Counted from the first letter of the stretch, positions 1 to 5,652 are shown. The stretch: DNA of 6,003 nt from Thermoplasmata archaeon (GCA_030043505.1 JASHXN010000048.1:1-6003), one strand, 5' to 3'. Notes: a model not told the origin generated them from the sequence alone. Numbers and translations are program-made.

Positions 1-378
1 GTGGTCTCCAACACGATCGGCGAGCCCGGAACGTTCCTCCGCCCGATGCTCGAGCGGCTCGGCTACACCTCGGTGATCCCGACGTGGGTCTTCAGCGACG
101 AGCAGCCGTGGACGAAGCCGGCCCCCGAGATCTTCCGGTACGCCGCCGAACGCCTGCGGACCCCCGTGGAGCGGCTCGTCCATGTCGGCGACGGATGGGT
201 CGACATCGAAGGAGCCCGACGCGCCGGGATGGCCGCCGGGGTCCTCTTCACGGGGCTGCAGCAGTACGGGGACCGGTACCGTCAGCTGTTCCTGCCGGCC
301 GGGTGGAACTCGCCGCCGACCCCGTACCGGTTCGATCGCTGGTCCGACTTCCCGGAGCTGCTGGCCGGGATCCGGTAG
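1..378 (+). CDS. HAD-family hydrolase, 3' part (5' end outside window)
   Basis: This is the C-terminal part (125 residues seen) of a haloacid dehalogenase-like hydrolase, a Mg2+-dependent cytoplasmic phosphatase family using an Asp nucleophile. The first residues read V-V-S-N-T, matching HAD motif II (hydrophobic strand ending in Ser/Thr), so the GTG at base 1 is almost certainly internal. Motif I (DxDxT) and most of the cap domain must lie upstream of the window. Motif III is the Lys in K39-P-A-P-E-I-F. Motif IV is H-V-G-D64-G-W-V-D68, followed by the usual G-A-R-R-A-G-M helix. The spacing between the acidic residues of motif IV is x3, within the allowed x3-4. The substrate cannot be told from this fragment; phosphoglycolate phosphatase-like or other HAD-IA members are possible. 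It converges with the minus-strand gene ending at 388. The family call is firm, the substrate unknown. Confidence 0.85.
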   Translation: MVSNTIGEPGTFLRPMLERLGYTSVIPTWVFSDEQPWTKPAPEIFRYAAERLRTPVERLVHVGDGWVDIEGARRAGMAAGVLFTGLQQYGDRYRQLFLPAGWNSPPTPYRFDRWSDFPELLAGIR

Positions 379-387
379 AGGATCACG

Positions 388-663
388 CTACTCCTCACCC
401 ATGTGGCGCGGCGTCGGGATGACCCGGGGCTGCTCGGCTTCCGTCGGCATTCCGGTCTTCCCCTCTACGATGTCGCAGTCGCGCCAATTGACCCCGACGG
501 TGACCTTCGGGAACGAGACCTTCAGCGTGTAGTTCGCGAGCTTGCCGATCACGAGCCCTTGCGAGCCCGGGACCAGGTTCGGGTTCATCACCGACAGGTC
601 CCGGGTGAGCACGACCCGGGTCTGGCCGAAGACGATGCGGCTGAGCTCCTCGCGATCCTGCAT
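388..663 (-). CDS. small hypothetical protein, possible SH3-like barrel
   Basis: A 91-residue protein I do not recognise. After a short N-terminal helix (M-Q-D-R-E-E-L-S), the core alternates short hydrophobic strands with turns (RVVLTRDL, SQGLVIGKL, YTLKVSFP, TVGVNW, CDIVEG), a pattern typical of a small SH3-like or related five-stranded barrel. The tail (about residues 70-91) is polar and Pro-rich, probably disordered. There is no signal peptide or membrane segment. The frame stays open to an ATG at 714 (108 residues), but I prefer ATG 663: a CCTTAAGG box is centred about 28 bases upstream of it, exactly where a TATA box for a leaderless transcript would be, whereas the longer form would start upstream of that box. 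The stop lies 9 bases from the convergent HAD stop. One Cys (in W-R-D-C-D) and one Trp are present; no catalytic motif is evident. The fold is inferred from pattern only. Confidence 0.6.
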   Translation of the reverse strand: MQDREELSRIVFGQTRVVLTRDLSVMNPNLVPGSQGLVIGKLANYTLKVSFPKVTVGVNWRDCDIVEGKTGMPTEAEQPRVIPTPRHMGEE

Positions 664-687
664 CCGAACCCCCGGAGTCGCCTGGGG

Positions 688-695
688 CCTTAAGG
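688..695 (-). promoter_or_regulatory. candidate TATA box for the minus-strand gene starting at 663
   Basis: The octamer CCTTAAGG is a perfect palindrome within otherwise G/C-only sequence. Its centre is about 28 bases upstream of ATG 663 on the minus strand, so transcription would begin at or within a few bases of the start codon. It is the only A/T run at the right place. No clear BRE is seen. Confidence 0.45.
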
Positions 696-772
696 TCGGG
701 GTCCGGACGCCCAATTCACGAGAGAGAGGACCGTCCCAAACCGTGGCACGGAGATGCCGTAGAAACGGCGGG

Positions 773-779
773 TTTTATG
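773..779 (+). promoter_or_regulatory. candidate TATA box for the acetate-transporter-like gene
   Basis: TTTTATG is centred about 32 bases before ATG 808. With the usual 25-27 base distance from an archaeal TATA box to the start site, the predicted leader is only about 4-7 bases. A purine-rich AGAAACGGCGGG stretch just upstream could serve as the BRE. No Shine-Dalgarno sequence precedes ATG 808, which fits near-leaderless translation. Confidence 0.5.
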
Positions 780-807
780 TACCCGGACCCCGCGTCGTGA
801 CGGCAAC

Positions 808-1476
808 ATGCCAGCGACCGACTCGGCGATGGCCTCCCCCATGGGGGGGTCGGGCAGCATGTCCGGGGCACCGGGCAGCACGACGACGAATAGTTGGGCG
901 GGGATCTCGATCCTGGGACTCCTCGTCTTTGGGTTGACGTCGATCCTGTTCGGATTGGCCGCCCTACCGAAACCGTACAGCAACGGTTTCGTCGCCACCC
1001 CCGGCGCCAACGCCATCACGGACCTTGCGTTCGGCGGTCTGCTCCTGGTGATCCTCGGGATCATCGGACTGCTCCGCGACCACCCCTACTGGGGCGCGGC
1101 GTTCCTCGGCTACGGCGCGTTCTGGCTCTCCTGGGGAACGGTCGGCGGCGCCCTCGCGGGCTACGCCGCCTCGGCGCCCGGGGTCGGCGCCTTCGCGATC
1201 GCGGGCTGGGGATTCATCTGGGTGCTGTTCACCCTGACGTTCCTGATCAGCTCGATGAAGAAGGGCTGGACGGCGTTCTTCGGCTTTTTGTTCCTGATCA
1301 TCGCGTTGCTGCTCGTGCTCGTCGAGACGTGGCAGCTCGGCGGCGGCCACACCATCTCCTCGGGTGAGGAGTGGGCGACCGGCGGCCTGTGGATCTTCAC
1401 GGGCTTGATCTGGTGGCTGAAGGGGACGGCCGACATGACCAACCACACCTACGGCCGCAAGGTGTTCCCGGTCTAG
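808..1476 (+). CDS. acetate/succinate transporter family protein (GPR1/FUN34/YaaH)
   Basis: A 222-residue, six-helix membrane protein of the AceTr family, which includes bacterial SatP and yeast Ady2 and moves acetate or succinate across the cytoplasmic membrane as proton symporters or channels. Family features seen are helix 1 with FGLTSILF (about 41-48), the helix 2 stretch FGGLLLVILGIIGLL (75-89), the diagnostic G-Y-G-A-F-W-L-S (101-108), helix 4 with W-V-L-F-T-L-T-F (138-145), helix 5 (about 156-173), and the C-terminal W-W-L-K-G-T-A-D-M-T-N then V-F-P-V, comparable to the family's closing ALN and LP motifs. The length is close to the usual 190-240. Two oddities: residues 1-27 are a Gly/Ser/Thr/Met-rich, probably disordered extension, and the signature N-P-A-P-L-G-L before helix 1 is reduced to N28-S-W-A-G-I-S. 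Start 808 is favoured by the TATA box. The gene appears monocistronic. The substrate is inferred from the family. Confidence 0.85.
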   Translation: MPATDSAMASPMGGSGSMSGAPGSTTTNSWAGISILGLLVFGLTSILFGLAALPKPYSNGFVATPGANAITDLAFGGLLLVILGIIGLLRDHPYWGAAFLGYGAFWLSWGTVGGALAGYAASAPGVGAFAIAGWGFIWVLFTLTFLISSMKKGWTAFFGFLFLIIALLLVLVETWQLGGGHTISSGEEWATGGLWIFTGLIWWLKGTADMTNHTYGRKVFPV

Positions 1477-1500
1477 GTCGGCGAAGCCCCCCTCGAGCCA

Positions 1501-1520
1501 ACCTTTTCCTCCTTCTCCTT
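1501..1520 (+). terminator. candidate pyrimidine-tract terminator after the transporter gene
   Basis: A run of T and C, with TTTT at its 5' end and repeated CCTTCT units, begins about 25 bases after the transporter stop and precedes the next promoter. Archaeal RNA polymerase can terminate at T-rich tracts without a hairpin. The tract is C-interrupted, so the call is tentative. Confidence 0.35.
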
Positions 1521-1545
1521 CAGGGATTTCGGGGCTCCGGGTGGG

Positions 1546-1551
1546 TTTATC
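1546..1551 (+). promoter_or_regulatory. candidate TATA box for the MoaD-like/beta-propeller operon
   Basis: TTTATC is centred about 26-27 bases before ATG 1575, which predicts transcription starting at the start codon itself (leaderless mRNA). No Shine-Dalgarno sequence is seen before ATG 1575. Confidence 0.5.
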
Positions 1552-1574
1552 GCTCCCGGCGGGATTCCGGCACG

Positions 1575-1844
1575 ATGGCCGAGGTCCACCTGGACGCGAT
1601 GCTCCGGGAGTTCGTCCCGAAGACGCTGTTCCGCTCGGACGCCCCGACCGTCACCGCGCTCCTCGACGAACTGGAGGGGCAGTGTCCCCGCTTGCGCTAC
1701 AAGCTCCGGGACGAGACCGGCGCGCTGCGGCGGTACGTCAAGGTGTTCGTCGACGGGGAGGACGTGACCGGCGGGGAGGGGCTCGCCGCCTCCCTCGCGG
1801 GGGTCCGTACGGTCGATATCCTGCATTCGATCGCCGGAGGGTAA
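1575..1844 (+). CDS. MoaD/ThiS-family ubiquitin-like protein with C-terminal Gly-Gly (SAMP-like)
   Basis: An 89-residue beta-grasp protein. It matches the MoaD/ThiS pattern: a first strand hairpin, a helix around T25-V-T-A-L-L-D-E-L, then C-P-R-L-R-Y-K-L, E-T-G-A-L-R-R-Y-V-K-V-F-V-D-G-E-D-V (about 47-64) and the C-terminal V-D-I-L-H-S-I-A-G-G. The terminal diglycine is the part that an E1-like enzyme (MoeB/ThiF/UbaA type) adenylates. Such proteins act as sulfur carriers for molybdopterin, thiamine or cysteine synthesis, or in archaea as protein modifiers (SAMPs). No cofactor-synthesis gene is nearby. The neighbour 39 bases downstream is a BNR propeller, which argues for a dedicated role. ATG 1575 is chosen because it begins the domain, sits 26-27 bases from a TATA box, and avoids an upstream extension that would run back into the transporter gene. 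The carrier versus modifier role is unresolved. Confidence 0.85.
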   Translation: MAEVHLDAMLREFVPKTLFRSDAPTVTALLDELEGQCPRLRYKLRDETGALRRYVKVFVDGEDVTGGEGLAASLAGVRTVDILHSIAGG

Positions 1845-1870
1845 CGCCGCACCGGGATCGACGGCAGGGA

Positions 1871-1875
1871 CGGAG
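1871..1875 (+). promoter_or_regulatory. Shine-Dalgarno-like site for the beta-propeller gene
   Basis: CGGAG ends 8 bases before ATG 1884, and no TATA-like box precedes this gene. A ribosome binding site here, with none before the gene at 1575, fits an internal gene of a two-gene operon whose first gene is leaderless. Confidence 0.45.
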
Positions 1876-1883
1876 CATCCGCG

Positions 1884-3017
1884 ATGGCAGAGAAGAAGGT
1901 CCGCGTGCTGGTCGGGACGCGCAAGGGAACGTACATCGTCGAGAGCAACACCCAGCGGCGCAAGTGGGTCGTCCGGCCGGTCTCGAACTCGGGCCGGGAC
2001 ATCTACCACGTCGTCGCCGACCCCCGGGCGCCCGGCACGCTGTACGCCGCCGTCAACAGCGGCTTCTGGGGCCCGATCGTCTACCGGTCCGTCAACTGGG
2101 GGAAGAGCTGGAAGGAGGTCGCCACGCCGCTCACCCCGGTCCAGAAGCAGCGGGAGCCGATCTTCGACGACCAGAACCCGACCGCGACGCCGATCCGGCC
2201 GGTGACGAACCTCTGGCACATCTCTCCCGGGCACCCGTCCGAGCCGAAGACGGTCTTCGTCGGGGTCGACCCGCACATGCTGTTCCGGAGCGACGACCGG
2301 GGCGACAGCTGGAGCCCCGTTCCCGGGATCAACGAGCACTCCACGAAGTCGAAGTGGGGCCCGGGCGCCGGCGGCGCGTGCATGCACACGGTGCTGATCG
2401 ACCCGCGCGACCGACGCCGGATGTACGTCGGCATGTCGGCGGCCGGTACGTTCCGGACCGACGACGGCGGCGAGCACTGGCGCCCGACGAACCGGAACGT
2501 CGAAGCCCCGTTCAACCCGGACCGCTACCCCACGGTCGGCCAGTGCGTCCACCACGTCGTGCTCGACCCGTCGAACCCGGACGTCTCGTACCGCCAGGAC
2601 CACGGCGGCATCTACGTCAACCGGGAGGCGATGGACGGCGCCTGGGACCGGATCGGGAAGGCGAAGGGAGGACCGAAGGATGACTTCGGCTTCTGCGTCA
2701 CGTCGCCGGCCGCTCAGCCCGGGACCGCGTACTTCGTCCCCCTCACCGGGGAGGCGCGCGTCACGGCGGACGGCCACTTCCAGGTGATGCGCTGGACGGA
2801 GAAGGGCCGCCGCTGGCAGAAGATGGTCCCGCCGAAGCAGTTCCCCGGCGACTTCGGGGTGCAGCGGGAGGGGATCACGTCGGACGCGCTCGACCCGGCC
2901 GGCATCTACGTGGGGACGACGACCGGGCAGCTGTTCGTCAGTCCGAACGGCGGCACCCGCTGGGAGCTCGTGCCGTTCGCGTTCCCGAGCATTCACTCGG
3001 TCGAAGCGGCGGTATAG
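1884..3017 (+). CDS. Asp-box (BNR) beta-propeller protein, sialidase/VPS10-like fold
   Basis: A 377-residue protein, often annotated as exo-alpha-sialidase, WD40/YVTN/BNR-like or photosystem II assembly factor-like. Repeated Asp-box hairpins (S-x-D-x-G-x-x-W) occur at about residues 69-76 (S-V-N-W-G-K-S-W), 136-143 (S-D-D-R-G-D-S-W), 192-199 (T-D-D-G-G-E-H-W), 304-311 (degenerate, W-T-E-K-G-R-R-W) and 353-360 (S-P-N-G-G-T-R-W). Blade strands of the type H-x-V-x-x-D-P-x-x-P-x-x-x-Y recur near 42, 125, 168 and 224. This supports a propeller of about six to seven blades. I see no signal peptide, membrane helix or sialidase FRIP motif, so sialidase activity should not be assumed; an intracellular binding scaffold is more likely. 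Two close His/Cys clusters (C166-M-H and C221-V-H-H) could bind metal or a ligand, which is speculation. It follows the MoaD-like gene by 39 bases with its own Shine-Dalgarno-like site. The fold is firm, the function unknown. Confidence 0.85.
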   Translation: MAEKKVRVLVGTRKGTYIVESNTQRRKWVVRPVSNSGRDIYHVVADPRAPGTLYAAVNSGFWGPIVYRSVNWGKSWKEVATPLTPVQKQREPIFDDQNPTATPIRPVTNLWHISPGHPSEPKTVFVGVDPHMLFRSDDRGDSWSPVPGINEHSTKSKWGPGAGGACMHTVLIDPRDRRRMYVGMSAAGTFRTDDGGEHWRPTNRNVEAPFNPDRYPTVGQCVHHVVLDPSNPDVSYRQDHGGIYVNREAMDGAWDRIGKAKGGPKDDFGFCVTSPAAQPGTAYFVPLTGEARVTADGHFQVMRWTEKGRRWQKMVPPKQFPGDFGVQREGITSDALDPAGIYVGTTTGQLFVSPNGGTRWELVPFAFPSIHSVEAAV

Positions 3018-3047
3018 GCCCCGTCGCGCGTTCGGCGCCTTTGGGCC

Positions 3048-3755
3048 CTACGTAGACGCCGACGGCGCCGCGCTAGGGCGGAGCGCCACCGCGAGCGTCC
3101 CCCGGACGACGAGGAACGCCACGGCGAACAAGGGGAGCAGGACCAGGTCCCCGCCCGGCCAGCGGAGCCCGATCGCCTCGCCGAGCCAGAACGTCGCAAA
3201 GGCGAACAGGATCCCCGTCGCCCCGGCCTTCAGCGTTCCGCTCTTGATCCGACGGATCTGCTCGTGCACGAGCGCGGTCGCCGCGACGAGGAGGACCCCG
3301 GCCAGGACCGCTCCCGCGACCGCTTCCGCCCCCTCGCCGGCGGCGGTAAGGGCGAGGAGGACCACCACGACCTCGGTCGCCTCCACGGCGCCGATCGCGA
3401 ATCCACCGGCGAACTGCAGGCCGGCGTGGGACCGCGGGGGCGGGGGCGTTCCCGCGCGGGCCGCCTGCTCACGCCGGTACGTGCGCAGGGTGCTCCGGAA
3501 CAGGAAGACGCCGAACCCGAACAGCAGCACGGCCGACGTCCAGAGGAGCACTTCGTGCGGGAGCCGAAGGATCGCCGCGCCCGTCGCGAGGGCCGCGACC
3601 CCGACGACGGCCAGGCCCGCGACCGCTCCGAGGGCCCCGTGCCGGATCGTCCCGTGCTCGGCCCCGAGCGCGAAGACGAGGACGACGACCTCGGTCAGCT
3701 CGATCACCGTGAGGGCGAACGCGACGGCGATCGCCGCCACGATCTCCGTGATCAT
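3048..3755 (-). CDS. polytopic membrane protein with duplicated E-x-T-E-V-V-V motif
   Basis: A 235-residue, almost wholly hydrophobic protein with about six to seven predicted helices (roughly 5-30, 40-63, 68-86, 114-136, 142-164, 176-197 and 203-223). It is built of two similar halves: E19-L-T-E22-V-V-V-L-V-F-A-L-G in the first helix and E125-A-T-E128-V-V-V-V-L-L-A-L in the fourth, each followed by a Gly/Ala-rich helix. A charged, Pro-rich loop (about 91-111) joins the halves. Acidic motifs placed like this recall cation transporters with inverted-repeat folds (TMEM165/GDT1, FTR1 and the broad LysE-like group) and the uncharacterised membrane family COG4280. I tentatively lean to the latter; transport of a cation is inference. 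The frame is open to an ATG at 3839, but that would overlap the upstream gene by 41 bases, so ATG 3755, at the start of the first helix, is preferred. It is the last gene of the minus-strand operon, convergent with the propeller gene 30 bases away. Confidence 0.75.
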   Translation of the reverse strand: MITEIVAAIAVAFALTVIELTEVVVLVFALGAEHGTIRHGALGAVAGLAVVGVAALATGAAILRLPHEVLLWTSAVLLFGFGVFLFRSTLRTYRREQAARAGTPPPPRSHAGLQFAGGFAIGAVEATEVVVVLLALTAAGEGAEAVAGAVLAGVLLVAATALVHEQIRRIKSGTLKAGATGILFAFATFWLGEAIGLRWPGGDLVLLPLFAVAFLVVRGTLAVALRPSAAPSAST

Positions 3756-3798
3756 GGTCGGCCGTCGGCCGCCGGGCGCCCCGGAGGCGCTCGAGGTA

Positions 3799-4353
3799 TC
3801 ACACGCCCTCGTGTCGAAGGCGGACCCGGAGCGGAGCAAAGCGGGCTCGCAGACGGGCGATCAGCCGGCGGACCTCCGCAGCGGCGGGCGGGTCCCACAA
3901 TTCGACGCTGATCGAGTGCTCGCGCTCCCGGTGCAGGTGCAGGACCCGCGCGTCGGCCCTCCGGCCGTCGGCGTCGGAGAGGCGCACCGCGAACGCGTCC
4001 GCGTGGGCGAGCGACGCCCACGCCCGACTCTCCAGGGCCCGGAGGACGTGGCCGACCGGCTCGACCTTCCCCCGGTGGGCGGGCTCGGGCAACGGGAGCC
4101 ATCCCCCGGGGGAGAGCTCCCAGTGGTCGACCCGTTCGAAGCCGGCGTCGCCGAGCTCGTGCAGGAGCTCGGAGGCTCGGACGAGCAGGCTCCCCTGCTC
4201 CTCGACCTCCTGCTCGCGGAGCAACGCTTCGATCTGACGCAGGACCGGGATGCGCGACGGCCGCAGAAGTTCGTGGGCCAGGTCGAGCTCGATCCGCAGC
4301 CGCTCGGTCGGCGGCGTCCGCGCTTCCTTCGGGGCCGGACGACGAGGCGGCAC
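3799..4353 (-). CDS. hypothetical soluble protein, 184 residues
   Basis: I do not recognise this protein. After a basic, Pro-rich N-terminus (1-18), residues about 19-70 are Leu- and Glu-rich and helical, with a possible coiled coil (V-L-R-Q-I-E-A-L-L-R-E-Q-E-V-E-E-Q). A strand-turn segment (G-F-E-R-V-D-H-W-E-L-S-P-G-G-W-L, 71-86) and further alternating strands (A-D-A-F-A-V-R-L, A-R-V-L-H-L, S-I-S-V-E-L-W) follow, then an amphipathic Arg-rich helix (about 157-172). It has no membrane segment or signal peptide. It starts at GTG, 11 bases after the stop of the ion channel gene, with a weak purine-rich stretch (AGCGAGAAGAG) just before it; no ATG exists in the frame. Base composition matches the neighbours. 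Tight spacing suggests translation linked to the channel, so a regulatory or accessory role is possible but unsupported by any motif. Confidence 0.65.
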   Translation of the reverse strand: MPPRRPAPKEARTPPTERLRIELDLAHELLRPSRIPVLRQIEALLREQEVEEQGSLLVRASELLHELGDAGFERVDHWELSPGGWLPLPEPAHRGKVEPVGHVLRALESRAWASLAHADAFAVRLSDADGRRADARVLHLHREREHSISVELWDPPAAAEVRRLIARLRARFAPLRVRLRHEGV

Positions 4354-4364
4354 GGCTCTTCTCG

Positions 4365-5630
4365 CTAGCTCGCAGCCGCCCCGGCGGGATCCCTACCGGC
4401 CCCCGGCGCGACCCCGGCCAGGGCGGCGGTGCTCATCAACTGTGCCGCGACGCCGACCACGCTGAACGCCTCGTTCGCGCCGGCCTTCCGCAGCTTCGGG
4501 ATGCTCGTCTCGGAGGAGGCGATCGCCACGATCCGCAGCCCGGGCTGGAGCGCCCGCGCGGTGATCACGGTCAGCAGGCTCTCCGCGTCCGACCCCTGGG
4601 CGACGACGAGGGCGCGCGCACGCCCGATCCCGACCGAGCGCAGGTCCTCCTCCACGGACGGGTCCCCCAGATGGGTCCGGAACCCTTCGGACCGGAGGAG
4701 GTCGACGACCTGCGAGTCGGTGGAGAGAACGACCGCGCGGGCGCCGGAGGCGCGCAGCGCCCGGGCCGTCGCGGTCGCTTCCGCTGAGGCGCCGCAGACG
4801 ATGACGTGTTGCTCGAGCTCGTGCATTTGCGCCCGTTCCAGCCGCTCGGTCAGCCGGTTCAACCGGCGCTCGACGAACGGGAGAAAAAGCACTACGATGG
4901 CCGATAAGAACGTTCCCACGCCGAGGAGGATGAGGCCCACGACGAAGAGGCGGGCGGCGTCCGTCGCCGGCTCGATCCCGGAGCCGTTGGTCGAGATCGT
5001 CGTGACGGTGAAGTAGAGCGCCTCGGCCCACCCCTTCAGGTTCGGGGTGAACTCGTTGCCGAGCCAGCGGGCGCCGACCGTGCCGAACAACAACGACATC
5101 AGCCCGGCGACGATCACCGCGAGCTCGGTGGCCCCCGACCGTTGCGGGCTCGCGCGGTAGAAGCCGCCGCGGGAACGCACCATGAGCGCGCCGAAGCCGA
5201 TGACGAGGAGCGCCGCGGGGAGCGAGTAGTAGTTCGGGCTCACGACGGCGCCGATCCCCGACACGACCGCCGCGAAGACGGAGAAGAGCCACGCCGCCGA
5301 CGTGCGCTCGAGGATCCGGGGCGCGAGGACCAGCAGCAGGATCCCGGCCACCACGAGGAACGGGGGGTCGTAGCCGGGGAGGATCCCGGGGTAGATCTCG
5401 GGGGCGCCCCAGACCGCGGAGGCGAGCCCCAGCCCGACGAGCGTCGTGCCGATCCACGCGGCGGCGACCGCGAGGCGGCGCGCCGGGAACGGCACCAGAC
5501 GGCCCGCGCCCGACGGGCCTCCGTTCGCCGTGGCCGTGCCGGTCGACGCACTCACGTCCATGGACCTCAGTGCCGCGCCGTCCGGCGAGCGGGCCGGGGG
5601 AGCGTTGCGCAGGTCGTCCCGGCCGGCCAC
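4365..5630 (-). CDS. potassium-channel-like protein with C-terminal RCK (TrkA-N) domain, unusual pore
   Basis: A 421-residue membrane protein of the ligand-gated ion channel type seen in E. coli Kch and archaeal relatives. After a disordered N-terminus (1-50) come hydrophobic helices at about 52-74, 90-104, 112-130, 137-151, 168-190 and 227-253. Between the last two is a pore loop, W-A-E-A-L-Y-F-T-V-T-T-I-S-T-N-G-S-G (201-218). The fourth helix lacks the regular Arg series of a voltage sensor. A helical linker (254-274) leads to an RCK domain: H-V-I-V-C-G (275-280), V-V-L-S-T-D (300-305), G-D-P-S-V-E-E-D-L (322-330), A-L-V-V-A-Q-G-S-D-A-E-S (340-351), K-L-R-K-A-G-A-N (379-386). TrkA-C is absent. 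The filter reads T-N-G-S-G instead of T-V-G-Y-G, and the Rossmann loop reads G-A-S-A-E-A instead of GxGxxG. The start is GTG 5630, supported by G/C-rich third codon positions in the extension; ATG 5561 (398 residues) is the alternative. Ion selectivity is therefore uncertain. Confidence 0.85.
   Translation of the reverse strand: MAGRDDLRNAPPARSPDGAALRSMDVSASTGTATANGGPSGAGRLVPFPARRLAVAAAWIGTTLVGLGLASAVWGAPEIYPGILPGYDPPFLVVAGILLLVLAPRILERTSAAWLFSVFAAVVSGIGAVVSPNYYSLPAALLVIGFGALMVRSRGGFYRASPQRSGATELAVIVAGLMSLLFGTVGARWLGNEFTPNLKGWAEALYFTVTTISTNGSGIEPATDAARLFVVGLILLGVGTFLSAIVVLFLPFVERRLNRLTERLERAQMHELEQHVIVCGASAEATATARALRASGARAVVLSTDSQVVDLLRSEGFRTHLGDPSVEEDLRSVGIGRARALVVAQGSDAESLLTVITARALQPGLRIVAIASSETSIPKLRKAGANEAFSVVGVAAQLMSTAALAGVAPGAGRDPAGAAAS
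4776..4793 (-). other. degenerate nucleotide-binding loop in the RCK domain
   Basis: These bases encode G280-A-S-A-E-A285, aligned to the GxGxxG loop after the first strand of the Rossmann fold in RCK/TrkA-N domains. Only the first Gly remains. Loss of the other two suggests altered or absent NAD(H)/ATP binding; a different ligand is possible. Confidence 0.6.
4977..4991 (-). other. non-canonical ion-selectivity filter T-N-G-S-G
   Basis: The codons ACC AAC GGC TCC GGG (minus strand) encode residues 214-218, aligned with T-V-G-Y-G by the flanking A-L-Y-F-T-V-T-T and the following I-E-P-A-T (usually D-I-x-P-x-T). The Val, Tyr and following Asp of potassium channels are replaced by Asn, Ser and Ile. 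Confidence 0.75.
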
Positions 5631-5652
5631 GAGGTCGGCAGGGCCGGGCCGT

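Noticed and set aside
836..848. Inverted repeat of C and G runs around ATG (CCCCC-AT-GGGGG) considered as a hairpin or second start
   Set aside because: It falls inside the Gly/Ser/Met-rich N-terminus of the transporter, has only a two-base loop, and the TATA spacing favours the start at 808.
1541..2683. Plus-strand frame of 380 codons overlapping the MoaD-like and propeller genes
   Set aside because: It is a shifted copy of the two real genes, Arg/Gly/Pro-rich, and spans their boundary without any domain.
1473..2996. Long open frame of 507 codons on the minus strand opposite the MoaD-like and propeller genes
   Set aside because: The translation is dominated by Arg, Asp, Val, Ala and Pro with no domain pattern. 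It is antisense to two recognisable genes, and long spurious frames are expected at this GC content.
3018..3047. Possible bidirectional terminator between the convergent propeller and membrane protein genes
   Set aside because: It holds only a short TTT run and small palindromes (GGCGCC, GGGCCC) with no convincing stem or T-tract.
3756..3839. Longer start (ATG 3839) for the duplicated-motif membrane protein
   Set aside because: The extra 28 residues are polar and unlike the protein, and would overlap the upstream gene by 41 bases. ATG 3755 leads directly into the first helix.
3244..4368. Open frame of 374 codons on the plus strand across the membrane protein and the hypothetical gene
   Set aside because: Composition is low complexity (Arg, Ala, Thr, Pro) with no motif. 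The minus-strand frames show real transmembrane helices, the duplicated motif and operon spacing.
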